Shown: in pieces, positions 6,610 through 13,229 of the stretch | Numbering within the stretch: the first letter of the stretch is position 1 | How the letters are laid out: each line of letters starts with the position of its first letter | NCBI GenBank assembly: GCA_034666045.1 | Contig: JAXDMN010000056.1 | Location: 1-15,111 of the forward strand | From: JAICTV01 sp034666045 | Lineage (GTDB): Bacteria > Planctomycetota > Phycisphaerae > Tepidisphaerales > Tepidisphaeraceae | Direction of reading: 5' to 3' | Length of the DNA: 15,111 bases | Position numbers and translations under genes: made by a program | The notes under the pieces: generated by a model | The model's input: the letters and a program-made list of their open reading frames with translations, nothing else | Database searches by the model: none | What the model was told of the DNA's origin: nothing

Positions 6610-8547
6610 TCAATTCTTCTGCTTTCAACGGCTGCTGCCGCCGCAGATGCGAAGCGCTTCACCGGCCGGCATTTTTCCGGCGCCGGCGATGTGGCGTACA
6701 TCGAGATGCTCGAAACCTCGCGACGCATGTTCGAGCCCGACCCGCGCTACCAGAATCTTTCGATGCTCTACGAGCCGAAGTGGAACGGGCTGGTCGAAGG
6801 GCCGACCTGGGACATGTGGTGGATCCAGAACAGCTACGGCACGACGTTTTCGTGGCTGCCGTTTGCGACCGAGCCGTGGGCGACGTTCATCCAAAATTCG
6901 CAGGCGCTGTGGTTCGACAAGCAGGGCGACGGCAAACGCGCGGATACGAACGGCTACGTCGCGCCCGATGGGTGCCTCGTCGACGCCGCCAGCCCGACGG
7001 CCCATTATTATCGCCAGGGCGACGGCCGGCACGCGATGCACGACTGGGGCATGGAGTTTACCGCCGCCGGCGTCGTCATGCAGGCGGAGCTGTTGCTCGT
7101 TTCGCGCGACGACGGGCGAATCGAGAAATATCTGCCGCATCTCGAGCGCGGGTTGAATTTCATCGAGACGCGCCGCGATCCGAAGACTGGCCTATATCAG
7201 GGCGGTGTCGCGTGCAATCTTCTCGCGCCGAGCTTCGGCGGATATTTGAAACCCGACGGCACGCGCGGCTTCGCGTTCCACGCGGGCTTGCAGGTCACCT
7301 ACATCGCCGCGCTCGAACGCGTGATCGAGCTGGAAAAACTCGCCGGCCATAACGAGACCGCGGCGGCGTATCAGAGCCGTCTGGAACTCGCGAAAAGCTC
7401 GCTTCACAAACTCGCGACCGACGAAGGCTACTTCATCAATTCCATCGATCCGGACGGCACGAAACACGGCGTCTTCGGGGCGGCGAAGCACGGGTACTTC
7501 GAATCATCCGTCAACCACGACGCGGTCGCTCTTCGCATCGCAGGCGACGAGCAGGCGCGGAAGATTTACGCCAAGATTGCGTCGATTCCTCAGCTCCGTC
7601 CGCACGCGTTCATCATCCCGAATTTTCCCGGCTACGACGACATGTATGAGCAGCCGCAGGGCTTGTGGGAGTTCGGCCGCTGGGTGAACGGCGGGCACTG
7701 GTCGACCTGCGAAGCGCGGATGATCCTCGCCTACTGCCGGCTCGGAAAATTCGACGACGTCACGCGCTCGATGCAGCAGTTGATGAAGTTCTCGAAAACG
7801 TTTCGCATGGACAATCCGCTCGTCAACTTCGGCGACGACGTGTATCAGCCACAACAGCCAATCAACATTACCTACGACGCCTTCGGCCCGCCGGCGGCGG
7901 CGATCCGCGGGTTGTTCGAGTATCTGTACAAGTCGGATCGGTTGATTCTCATCCCGCACATCCCGCCGAAGATTATCCAATTTGAGCAGCGCGATCCGAT
8001 CCGCTTCGGCGCGAAGAAGATTTATCTTTCGACCGCCGGGGCGGGGCACATCACGCGGGTGACGATCAACGACGACGTCTGGACGGAGTTCACGCCGACG
8101 GAGATCACGCTGCCGTACGAAGCGATGCCGGCGGAGGCGAAGATCGCAATCACGCTCGGCTATCCGGATTCGCCGGCGGTTTCGGTGAAGGTTGCGAAGG
8201 AGGAAGAAGAATCGCCGCTGCCGAAAGATGTCGATCTGCGCGCCCTTGCGCTGCGAGAATTTCGGCACACGTTAAAGAGGCTCGGCGTCGAGTCCACGTA
8301 CGAGATTGAGCATGCCCGCCTGGCTGAGCAGGCGTTTCTGGTTATCCCGCTGCGAAAGAAGCTGCTGGCCACGAAGCAGATCGAGGCACTGCCCGAGCCG
8401 GCCGCAGCCGCGGCGGATCAGGCTTACCTCGACGCCGCGAATAAGCTCTACGCCGGCCTCGCCGCCGCGATCGCGAAGCACAAGGATTCGCCGGACGCGC
8501 AGAAGAAGCGGGTGTACGACGTCTGGATTGCGGTCACCGGTAAATGA
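6565..8547 (+). CDS. Exported six-hairpin glycosidase-like protein
   Basis: The 660-residue product starts with a signal peptide (about 1-28, AAAAADA before KRF) that is encoded by an inverted repeat. Residues about 45-465 form a helix-repeat domain with features of the (alpha/alpha)6 glycosidase fold: VEGPTWDMWWIQNSYG (77-92), MHDWGMEFTAAG (158-169), ETRRDPKTGLY (201-211), WVNGGHWSTCEARMILAYCRL (373-393) and FGPPAAAIRGLFEYLYKSDRL (440-460). A beta segment follows (460-535), as in the C-terminal parts of GH94/GH36-like and glycogen-debranching-like proteins. The last 110 residues are a charged helical tail with an EEEE run (546-549). The gene follows NamZ by 33 bases and may be co-transcribed with it. 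Its end overlaps the convergent second NamZ gene by 14 bases. Substrate and exact GH family are not clear to me; a role in polysaccharide or muropeptide use is inferred from context. Confidence 0.8.
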   Translation: MKYALIRVHLCVSVVSILLLSTAAAAADAKRFTGRHFSGAGDVAYIEMLETSRRMFEPDPRYQNLSMLYEPKWNGLVEGPTWDMWWIQNSYGTTFSWLPFATEPWATFIQNSQALWFDKQGDGKRADTNGYVAPDGCLVDAASPTAHYYRQGDGRHAMHDWGMEFTAAGVVMQAELLLVSRDDGRIEKYLPHLERGLNFIETRRDPKTGLYQGGVACNLLAPSFGGYLKPDGTRGFAFHAGLQVTYIAALERVIELEKLAGHNETAAAYQSRLELAKSSLHKLATDEGYFINSIDPDGTKHGVFGAAKHGYFESSVNHDAVALRIAGDEQARKIYAKIASIPQLRPHAFIIPNFPGYDDMYEQPQGLWEFGRWVNGGHWSTCEARMILAYCRLGKFDDVTRSMQQLMKFSKTFRMDNPLVNFGDDVYQPQQPINITYDAFGPPAAAIRGLFEYLYKSDRLILIPHIPPKIIQFEQRDPIRFGAKKIYLSTAGAGHITRVTINDDVWTEFTPTEITLPYEAMPAEAKIAITLGYPDSPAVSVKVAKEEEESPLPKDVDLRALALREFRHTLKRLGVESTYEIEHARLAEQAFLVIPLRKKLLATKQIEALPEPAAAAADQAYLDAANKLYAGLAAAIAKHKDSPDAQKKRVYDVWIAVTGK

Positions 8548-9751
8548 GGTGCTTCGCGCGCGTTTTCTTCCACGCCGCCAGCTCCGCTTCCCACGTCGGC
8601 GGGATTTTTTTCGGGTCGGCGGCGGTCTTGATGACCTCCATCGTCCGATCGCTCTTGAAGAGCCGGTTCACGCCGTCGATTTGGAACTTGTCGCCGAACA
8701 ATTGCTTGAGCTGCCACACGATCGTCACGCCCATCTTCACCGGCTCGATCTTTTCGCGGTCGGTGACGACAACGTAACACCCCTGGCATTGCTGTCCTTT
8801 GAACTTGCTCGCATCCGGCGTGAACTCGACCGGCACGAACGCGACGCCGGGAATTTTTTGATCGTTCAGCGCCTTCGCCAGCTTTCGTCCGTCGATCCAC
8901 GGCGCACCGAAATACTCGAACGGCTGATTCGTCCCGCGGCCGACGGATGTGTTGGTCTGCTCGAGCAGGCAGATGCCGGTGTAGAGCAGCGCCTGCGTCG
9001 TGTTGCGCATGTTGGGCGATGAATTGCCCCAGACCAGGCCGGTCTCGTCCCACCACATGCCGTGCTTCCAGCCTTCGCAGGGCACGACGGTCAGGTCGGC
9101 GTTGATGCCGTACTCTTTGTTGAAGAGCTGCGCCAGCTCGCCCATCGTCATGCCGTGCGCAACCGGGATCGGCCCGTACGCGACGAAGTTTAATTTGTCC
9201 TTGTCCGCGATCGGACCATCAACGTAATGCCCGATCGGATTCGGGCGATCGAGCACCACGATTTTTTTGCCGTTCTCCTTCGCCGCTTCGAGGCAGAGGC
9301 CCAGCGTGGCACTGACGGTGTAAAAGCGGGCGCCGACGTCCTGGAGGTCGTAGACGATCACGTCGACGTCCGCGAGCATCTCCTTGCTCGGCTTGCGCGT
9401 CTTGCCGTAGATGCTGATCACCGGCAGGCCGGTCTTCGGGTCGGTGGTGTCGGTGATTTTTTCGTCCTGCGTGCCGTACAGGCCATGCTCCGGGGCGAGA
9501 AATTTCACGAGCTTGACGTTCTTCGCTTCGAAGAGAAGCTGCGGCAGCGGCGTGCCGTCGCGATCGCGGCCGGTCTGGTTGGTCACGAGCGCGACGCGCT
9601 GGCCCTCGAGGATTTTGTAATTGTCGCGCTTCAGCACGTCCGCGCCGCTCAGCACGTCGCCGGCGTGACGAGCGGCGGACTTTTTCGAACTGCTCGCAGC
9701 GCAGCCGAGGAGCGTGGAGATCACGATGGAGACGGCGATCAATGCTTTCAT
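8534..9751 (-). CDS. namZ: Lipoprotein DUF1343/NamZ-family exo-beta-N-acetylmuramidase homologue
   Basis: The product (405 residues from ATG 9751) begins with a lipoprotein signal: a hydrophobic stretch and the lipobox LLGC with Cys17, so it is probably anchored to a membrane. The DUF1343 domain follows, with GADVL (36-40), VALVTNQTG (53-61), LAPEHG (85-90), YDLQDVGARFYT, LDRPNPIG and VAHGMTMGEL, and it ends in the family-typical HLIYR. It is a paralogue of the 5269-6531 product but is not nearly identical, so it is not a recent duplication. A GTG at 9757 in the same frame overlaps the TGA of the upstream acetyltransferase gene as GTGA, which would give 407 residues; ATG 9751 is preferred only because of codon type. 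The two minus-strand genes probably form an operon. The gene end overlaps the facing gene by 14 bases. Family call is firm; activity is inferred. Confidence 0.88.
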   Translation of the reverse strand: MKALIAVSIVISTLLGCAASSSKKSAARHAGDVLSGADVLKRDNYKILEGQRVALVTNQTGRDRDGTPLPQLLFEAKNVKLVKFLAPEHGLYGTQDEKITDTTDPKTGLPVISIYGKTRKPSKEMLADVDVIVYDLQDVGARFYTVSATLGLCLEAAKENGKKIVVLDRPNPIGHYVDGPIADKDKLNFVAYGPIPVAHGMTMGELAQLFNKEYGINADLTVVPCEGWKHGMWWDETGLVWGNSSPNMRNTTQALLYTGICLLEQTNTSVGRGTNQPFEYFGAPWIDGRKLAKALNDQKIPGVAFVPVEFTPDASKFKGQQCQGCYVVVTDREKIEPVKMGVTIVWQLKQLFGDKFQIDGVNRLFKSDRTMEVIKTAADPKKIPPTWEAELAAWKKTRAKHLIYR

Positions 9752-9753
9752 GT

Positions 9754-10347
9754 TCACCAGGTAATAGGACCGACGTGGAACGGCTCAGTCGAGAAATCGT
9801 GCGCCCGCGCACGCTCGGAAATAAATAGCGTCATCACCAGGCCGTCGTTGAATTCCTTGTTGTCGCCGAAGCGGATTTTCATCCCGGCGACATGCTCCCA
9901 ACCCTGCCGCTGGTAGAGCGTTTGCACGCGTTCGCCGCAGAAGAGCAGGGCGAGGTCGGCGTCTTTTTGCTGGCGGATGTAATCCGTCGCCGCAGCGACG
10001 ATCTGTTCGCCGAAGCCGCTGCCGCGGTGGGTCGGGTAGCAGAAGACGCTGCTCAAGCCGTACACGTTGAACTGCTCGCCGCCATGATCGAGCCAACGCG
10101 ACGAGACGATCGCATGGCTGATTAGCACGTCACTGTCCGTGAGGACGAAGTGGCGGGAGTAATTCGGGTAGGGCGTCCCCTCCCAGAGCGGCTTATTTCG
10201 GCCAATGAACGCCGGCCACTGGAAACGGACGTACGACGCGATCTGAATCGCGATCTCGCGCGGGACGTCGAGTTTCAGGTAGGAGCGAAGCTCGGGCACG
10301 GTCGCAGGAAGGATATACTGGCTGCGTCGGCAAGCGAAAGTCTGCAT
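9754..10347 (-). CDS. GNAT-family N-acetyltransferase
   Basis: The 197-residue product has the GNAT fold pattern: strand FNVYGLSSVFCYP (93-105), then the acetyl-CoA pyrophosphate loop HRGSGFG (107-113) and helix GEQIVAAATDYI, followed by ADLALLFCGE and the C-terminal YQRQGW (145-150). GNAT enzymes transfer an acetyl group from acetyl-CoA to an amine; the acceptor here cannot be told. There is no signal peptide, so it is cytoplasmic. The ATG at 10347 overlaps the start codon of the divergent acyltransferase gene; the first 16 residues do not look like a conserved GNAT start, and GTG 10299 is a possible alternative that would open a short intergenic space. Its stop codon abuts the second NamZ gene (GTGA overlap or a 2-base gap), suggesting translational coupling, and thus perhaps acetylation of an amino sugar or muropeptide product. 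Confidence 0.8.
   Translation of the reverse strand: MQTFACRRSQYILPATVPELRSYLKLDVPREIAIQIASYVRFQWPAFIGRNKPLWEGTPYPNYSRHFVLTDSDVLISHAIVSSRWLDHGGEQFNVYGLSSVFCYPTHRGSGFGEQIVAAATDYIRQQKDADLALLFCGERVQTLYQRQGWEHVAGMKIRFGDNKEFNDGLVMTLFISERARAHDFSTEPFHVGPITW
10314..10319 (+). promoter_or_regulatory. Candidate -10 element (TATACT)
   Basis: TATACT stands out in GC-rich sequence 26 bases before ATG 10346 and could serve the three-gene unit that starts there. I see no good -35 hexamer at normal spacing, and the site lies inside the GNAT gene if that gene starts at 10347. Weak call. Confidence 0.25.
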
Positions 10348-10990
10348 GATCGACTACCGCGAGCAATTCAAATCCTGCGGCCGCGACGTCGTCATTGAAG
10401 ACGGCGTCATCATCGAGCACCCGGAGGTGTTCGAAGTCGGCGATCGCGTGACGTTCATGCGCGGCTTTCGCATGCTCGACCGCGCCAAAATCATTCGCAT
10501 CAGCTCCGACGTCACCTTCTACGACAATTGTTTCATCCAGGGCCCGGCCGAGCGATTCACCGTCGCGGACAAGGTCGACTTCTTCCCGTTCACGTACATC
10601 TCGCTCGGCAAAGGCGCGACGAGCTTCGTCGACATCGGGCATCACACGCACTTCGCGCCCGGCTGCGTTCTCTATGGCTGGGGCGGGCTGACGATCGGGC
10701 CGTACTGCAACATCGCGGCGCATTGCGTGCTCGCGACGATCGGGCATGATCCGGTCATTCGCGACCTGCCGATGGCGACCGCTCCGCCGGTGGCGGGGCC
10801 GATCACGCTGGTCGAGGATGTCTGGCTCGGCGCGAATGTGACGGTGACATCGAACGTGACGATCGCCAAGGGGGGCATCATCGGCGCGAACGCGGTCGTC
10901 AATCGAAACACGGAGCCGTTCGGGTTGTACTGCGGTGTGCCGGCGCGGCTTGTGAGGCAAAGACGACAAGGCGACCCGGTGACAAGGTGA
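10346..10990 (+). CDS. Left-handed beta-helix (hexapeptide-repeat) acyltransferase
   Basis: The 214-residue product shows hexapeptide repeats throughout (VVIEDGVIIE, FEVGDRVTFM, LTIGPYCNIAAHCVLA) and the C-terminal signature of the maltose/xenobiotic O-acetyltransferase group: ITLVEDVWLGANVTVTSNV, then AKGGIIGANAVVNRNTEPFG and CGVPARLV. His134 in ATIGHD is a good candidate for the catalytic base. Such enzymes are trimeric and move an acetyl or other acyl group from acyl-CoA to a sugar hydroxyl or amine, often in surface polysaccharide synthesis. There is no signal peptide. The last eight residues (R207-R214) and the TGA 10988-10990 come from the left arm of an inverted repeat, so the tail after ARLVRQ is probably not conserved. 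The next gene starts five bases after the stop. Its start codon overlaps that of the divergent GNAT gene. Confidence 0.87.
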   Translation: MIDYREQFKSCGRDVVIEDGVIIEHPEVFEVGDRVTFMRGFRMLDRAKIIRISSDVTFYDNCFIQGPAERFTVADKVDFFPFTYISLGKGATSFVDIGHHTHFAPGCVLYGWGGLTIGPYCNIAAHCVLATIGHDPVIRDLPMATAPPVAGPITLVEDVWLGANVTVTSNVTIAKGGIIGANAVVNRNTEPFGLYCGVPARLVRQRRQGDPVTR

Positions 10991-11053
10991 AAAGATGAAG
11001 CAGCGCGCATTTGTATTTCTCACCTTGACACCTTGTCGCCTTGTCACCTTGTC
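10965..11053. repeat. Inverted repeat of the GACAAGGTG type, spanning a gene junction and translated on both sides
   Basis: Arms 10965-10993 and 11017-11045 are inverted copies with 25 of 29 matching bases and a 23-base loop (10994-11016). An extra unit, ACCTTGTC, follows at 11046-11053. The arms are runs of the units GACAAGG, GTGACAAGG and CACCTTGTC. The left arm encodes the C-terminal residues and stop codon of the acyltransferase and an AGGTGA motif. The loop holds ATG 10995. The right arm is read as part of the signal peptide of the glycosidase. It is unrelated in sequence to the repeat at 6537-6609. Confidence 0.87.
10985..10990 (+). promoter_or_regulatory. Shine-Dalgarno-like site inside the repeat arm, overlapping a stop codon
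   Basis: AGGTGA ends four bases before ATG 10995; its TGA is the stop codon of the acyltransferase. It would let ribosomes finishing the upstream gene restart on the glycosidase gene. The site belongs to the left arm of the inverted repeat and can be hidden when the arms pair. Confidence 0.5.
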
Positions 11054-12380
11054 ATTGTTCCTTCTCATGAGCGCCGCTCGCGCCAATGCCGCCGAGCCCA
11101 CATTCACCGTTACCGACAAACCCGCCGGCCTGCCGTTGGTCGGTTTCGGCGTGCAGATGAATCCGTATCTGTATTGCACGCCGAATTGGCCGCGGGATGT
11201 GAATGACGGGAACGTGAAAGACTTCGAGGAGAAGGTCCTCGCGCTGCGGCCGCAGCATGTGCGGATTTTTTATCGGCAGGAATGGTTCGAGGGCGGGGAG
11301 GACAATGTTTCCAAGGGCGATCCGCGCATGGTGGAGTCGTTTGTTCGGCAATGCCGGCTGGCGCAGCGCGCGGGGGCGACGATCAATGTCTCGCCGTGGC
11401 GCGGGCCGTGGCCGGACCCGGAAAAGCAGATGGCGGCGTTCGCGGCGACGCTGGATGAGCTGATCCGCGCGCAAAAGCTCACGGCCATTCGCTACGTCAC
11501 CGTGCAGAACGAGCCAAACACGACGAAGCTGCCGATGGCGACGTACAACCGCCTCTACCGCGCCCTCGACGCCGAGCTGAAAAACCGCGGCCTGCGCGAC
11601 GACGTGAAAATCATCAGCGGCGACCTCGTTCAGAACGATCAGCAGGATTGGTTCGCCAACCTCGGCAAAAATCTCGCCGGCGTCTCCGACGGCTACTCGA
11701 TCCACGTCTACTGGGATTACTGGGACACGGAAAAACTCGTGCGGCGAATCAGCGAGGTGCCAAAGATTGTCGCCGCGCTGCCGCCGGCGCAGCAGCGGCC
11801 GCTGTATGTGACGGAATTCGGCGTCCGCGGTCATCGCGAGAAGCCGAGCATGGAGCCGGGCGATCATGACGACGGCACGCCGATCGCGATGAAGCCGCTC
11901 CAGGCGATGGAGCTCGCGTGGTTCCAGATGGAGGCGATGAACCGCGGCTACGTCGCGACCGTCATCTGGACGCTCGAGGACGCGTGGTACGACCGCCTGA
12001 TGCCGTACGGCGTGATCGGCGCTGCGAAGGACGGCTTCCCGCTCAAGCCGGGATATCACATGCTGCGGCTGTTCACGCACACGATCGAGCCCGGGTGGCG
12101 CGCGATGAAAGTCGATGGCTCGGCCGACGGCTGCATCGTGGCGGCGGCGCGCGGCCCGAAGGGGGAGCTGACCGTGCTGGCGCTGAACCAGACGGATACG
12201 CCGCGCGACGTTTCCATTCGCATGGCGAGCCGCCAGGACCTCGACTTGATTAGTTGGAACCAGAACGGCGACGGGCAACTGGCGCAGCGCGGCGTCGCCA
12301 AGCCGCAGGCGGGCGCGTATGTTTTTTCGCTGCCAGCGCTGGGACTGACGGCGTTAACGACACAGGAGTTTCCGAAGTGA
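10995..12380 (+). CDS. Exported clan GH-A (beta/alpha)8 glycoside hydrolase
   Basis: The 461-residue product has a signal peptide (about 1-33; core FLTLTPCRLVTLSLFLLM, cleavage near ANAA/EP) largely encoded by an inverted repeat. Residues about 45-365 form a TIM barrel with the two clan GH-A glutamates: E173 in VTVQNEPNTT at the end of strand 4 (acid/base) and E274 in LYVTEFGVRG at the end of strand 7 (nucleophile). HVRIFYRQEW, NVSPWRGPWP, YSIHVYWDYWD and ATVIWTLEDAWYD are further barrel strands. Residues about 370-455 look like the C-terminal beta-sandwich common in GH30/GH39-type enzymes (AAARGPKGELTVLALNQTDT). The exact GH family and substrate are not clear; beta-linked glycan cleavage outside the cytoplasm is the best inference. 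It starts four bases after the acyltransferase stop, and its TGA overlaps the GTG start of the next gene, so the three genes are probably one operon. Confidence 0.85.
   Translation: MKQRAFVFLTLTPCRLVTLSLFLLMSAARANAAEPTFTVTDKPAGLPLVGFGVQMNPYLYCTPNWPRDVNDGNVKDFEEKVLALRPQHVRIFYRQEWFEGGEDNVSKGDPRMVESFVRQCRLAQRAGATINVSPWRGPWPDPEKQMAAFAATLDELIRAQKLTAIRYVTVQNEPNTTKLPMATYNRLYRALDAELKNRGLRDDVKIISGDLVQNDQQDWFANLGKNLAGVSDGYSIHVYWDYWDTEKLVRRISEVPKIVAALPPAQQRPLYVTEFGVRGHREKPSMEPGDHDDGTPIAMKPLQAMELAWFQMEAMNRGYVATVIWTLEDAWYDRLMPYGVIGAAKDGFPLKPGYHMLRLFTHTIEPGWRAMKVDGSADGCIVAAARGPKGELTVLALNQTDTPRDVSIRMASRQDLDLISWNQNGDGQLAQRGVAKPQAGAYVFSLPALGLTALTTQEFPK
12364..12368 (+). promoter_or_regulatory. Ribosome binding site of the nucleotidyltransferase gene
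   Basis: AGGAG lies eight bases before GTG 12377 and fixes this start. The ATG at 12380 is out of frame, and the longer upstream extension of the frame has no sense because the conserved IIIGAGRGSRL motif must be near the N-terminus. Confidence 0.7.
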
Positions 12381-13147
12381 ATGCAATCATCATCGGCGCC
12401 GGCCGCGGTAGCCGCCTCAAGGCGATGACCGACACGCAGCCCAAGTGCTACGTCACGATCGGCGGCGTGCGCATCCTGGACTGGACGCTCGAAGCATTCG
12501 ATCAAGCCGGGCTGCACAAAAAAATCTTCATCGGCGGTTACCAGATCGAGCAGATCCGCCGCGATTACCCGCAGCTCACGTTCGCCCACAACGCCGACTG
12601 GCAGAACAACAACATCCTCCTGTCGCTGTTCCACGCGGAACAGCACATGGCGGATGGCTTCGTCTGCGCGTACTCCGACATTTTGTTTCGCGACAGCGTC
12701 GTCCGCGACGCGATGAATCACCCGGCCGATATCGTGGTCTGCGTCGATACGCGCTGGCGCGACCGTTACATCCACCGCAGCGAACACCCGGAGGGGGACG
12801 CGGAAAAAGTCATTGTCGAAGGGGACCGCGTCAAGCAGATCCACCGCGACATCGCCGCGGATAAAGCGGACGGCGAATACATCGGCGTCGCGAAATTTTC
12901 CCCGCGCGGCGCGGCGATGCTGCGCGAGCACTTTCACCGCGTGAAACGCGAGTTCACGGGTCGGCCGTGGCGCGAGGCGAAGGTGTTTGAGAAGGCGTAC
13001 TTCATCCTGCTGATCCAGGAGATGATCGAGCACGGCGTGCCGGTGCATTTCGTCGCCACACACGGGGACTATGCCGAGATCGACACCGAGGAAGACTACC
13101 GCCTGGCGAACGACGATTGGCCGAAGCGCTTCCCGAAGCCCGCCTGA
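12377..13147 (+). CDS. LicC-like (choline-phosphate cytidylyltransferase type) nucleotidyltransferase
   Basis: The 256-residue product, from GTG 12377, has the NTP-transferase GT-A fold. The nucleotide-binding loop is IIIGAGRGSRLKAMTDTQPK (residues 4-23), followed by GGVRILDWTLEAF and IFIGGYQIEQI. The DWQNNNILLSLFHAE stretch, the metal-site aspartate in CAYSDILF and the C-terminal YAEIDTEEDYRLA fit the LicC group, which activates phosphocholine or related small head groups with CTP; a sugar-1-phosphate nucleotidyltransferase is the main alternative. It is cytoplasmic. The GTG start overlaps the glycosidase TGA as GTGA, which suggests coupling. With the acyltransferase two genes upstream, it fits decoration or synthesis of a surface glycan. 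No kinase or transferase partner for the activated head group lies in the window. Confidence 0.78.
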   Translation: MNAIIIGAGRGSRLKAMTDTQPKCYVTIGGVRILDWTLEAFDQAGLHKKIFIGGYQIEQIRRDYPQLTFAHNADWQNNNILLSLFHAEQHMADGFVCAYSDILFRDSVVRDAMNHPADIVVCVDTRWRDRYIHRSEHPEGDAEKVIVEGDRVKQIHRDIAADKADGEYIGVAKFSPRGAAMLREHFHRVKREFTGRPWREAKVFEKAYFILLIQEMIEHGVPVHFVATHGDYAEIDTEEDYRLANDDWPKRFPKPA

Positions 13148-13216
13148 AACTTTTCGCCCACCATGTAACGAGCCGGGTGCATTCGTCGTCTCTCCCTTCG
13201 CCATCTCAAATGCATA

Positions 13217-13223
13217 GGGAGGA
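13217..13223 (+). promoter_or_regulatory. Strong ribosome binding site of the LEPR-XLL protein gene
   Basis: GGGAGGA lies six bases before ATG 13230 and supports that start. It is the best Shine-Dalgarno match in the window. The 82-base gap before the gene (13148-13229) shows no clear terminator or promoter. Confidence 0.65.
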
Positions 13224-13229
13224 TCGCGC

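Noticed and set aside
11052..12278. Long open frame (about 400 codons) antisense to the GH-A glycosidase gene
   Set aside because: It is arginine-rich low-sense sequence produced by GC-rich codon bias opposite a gene with clear catalytic motifs; no ribosome site or family pattern.
12254..12376. N-terminal extension of the nucleotidyltransferase
   Set aside because: The extension overlaps the glycosidase gene and would put 45 residues before the nucleotide-binding loop; GTG 12377 has a good ribosome site.
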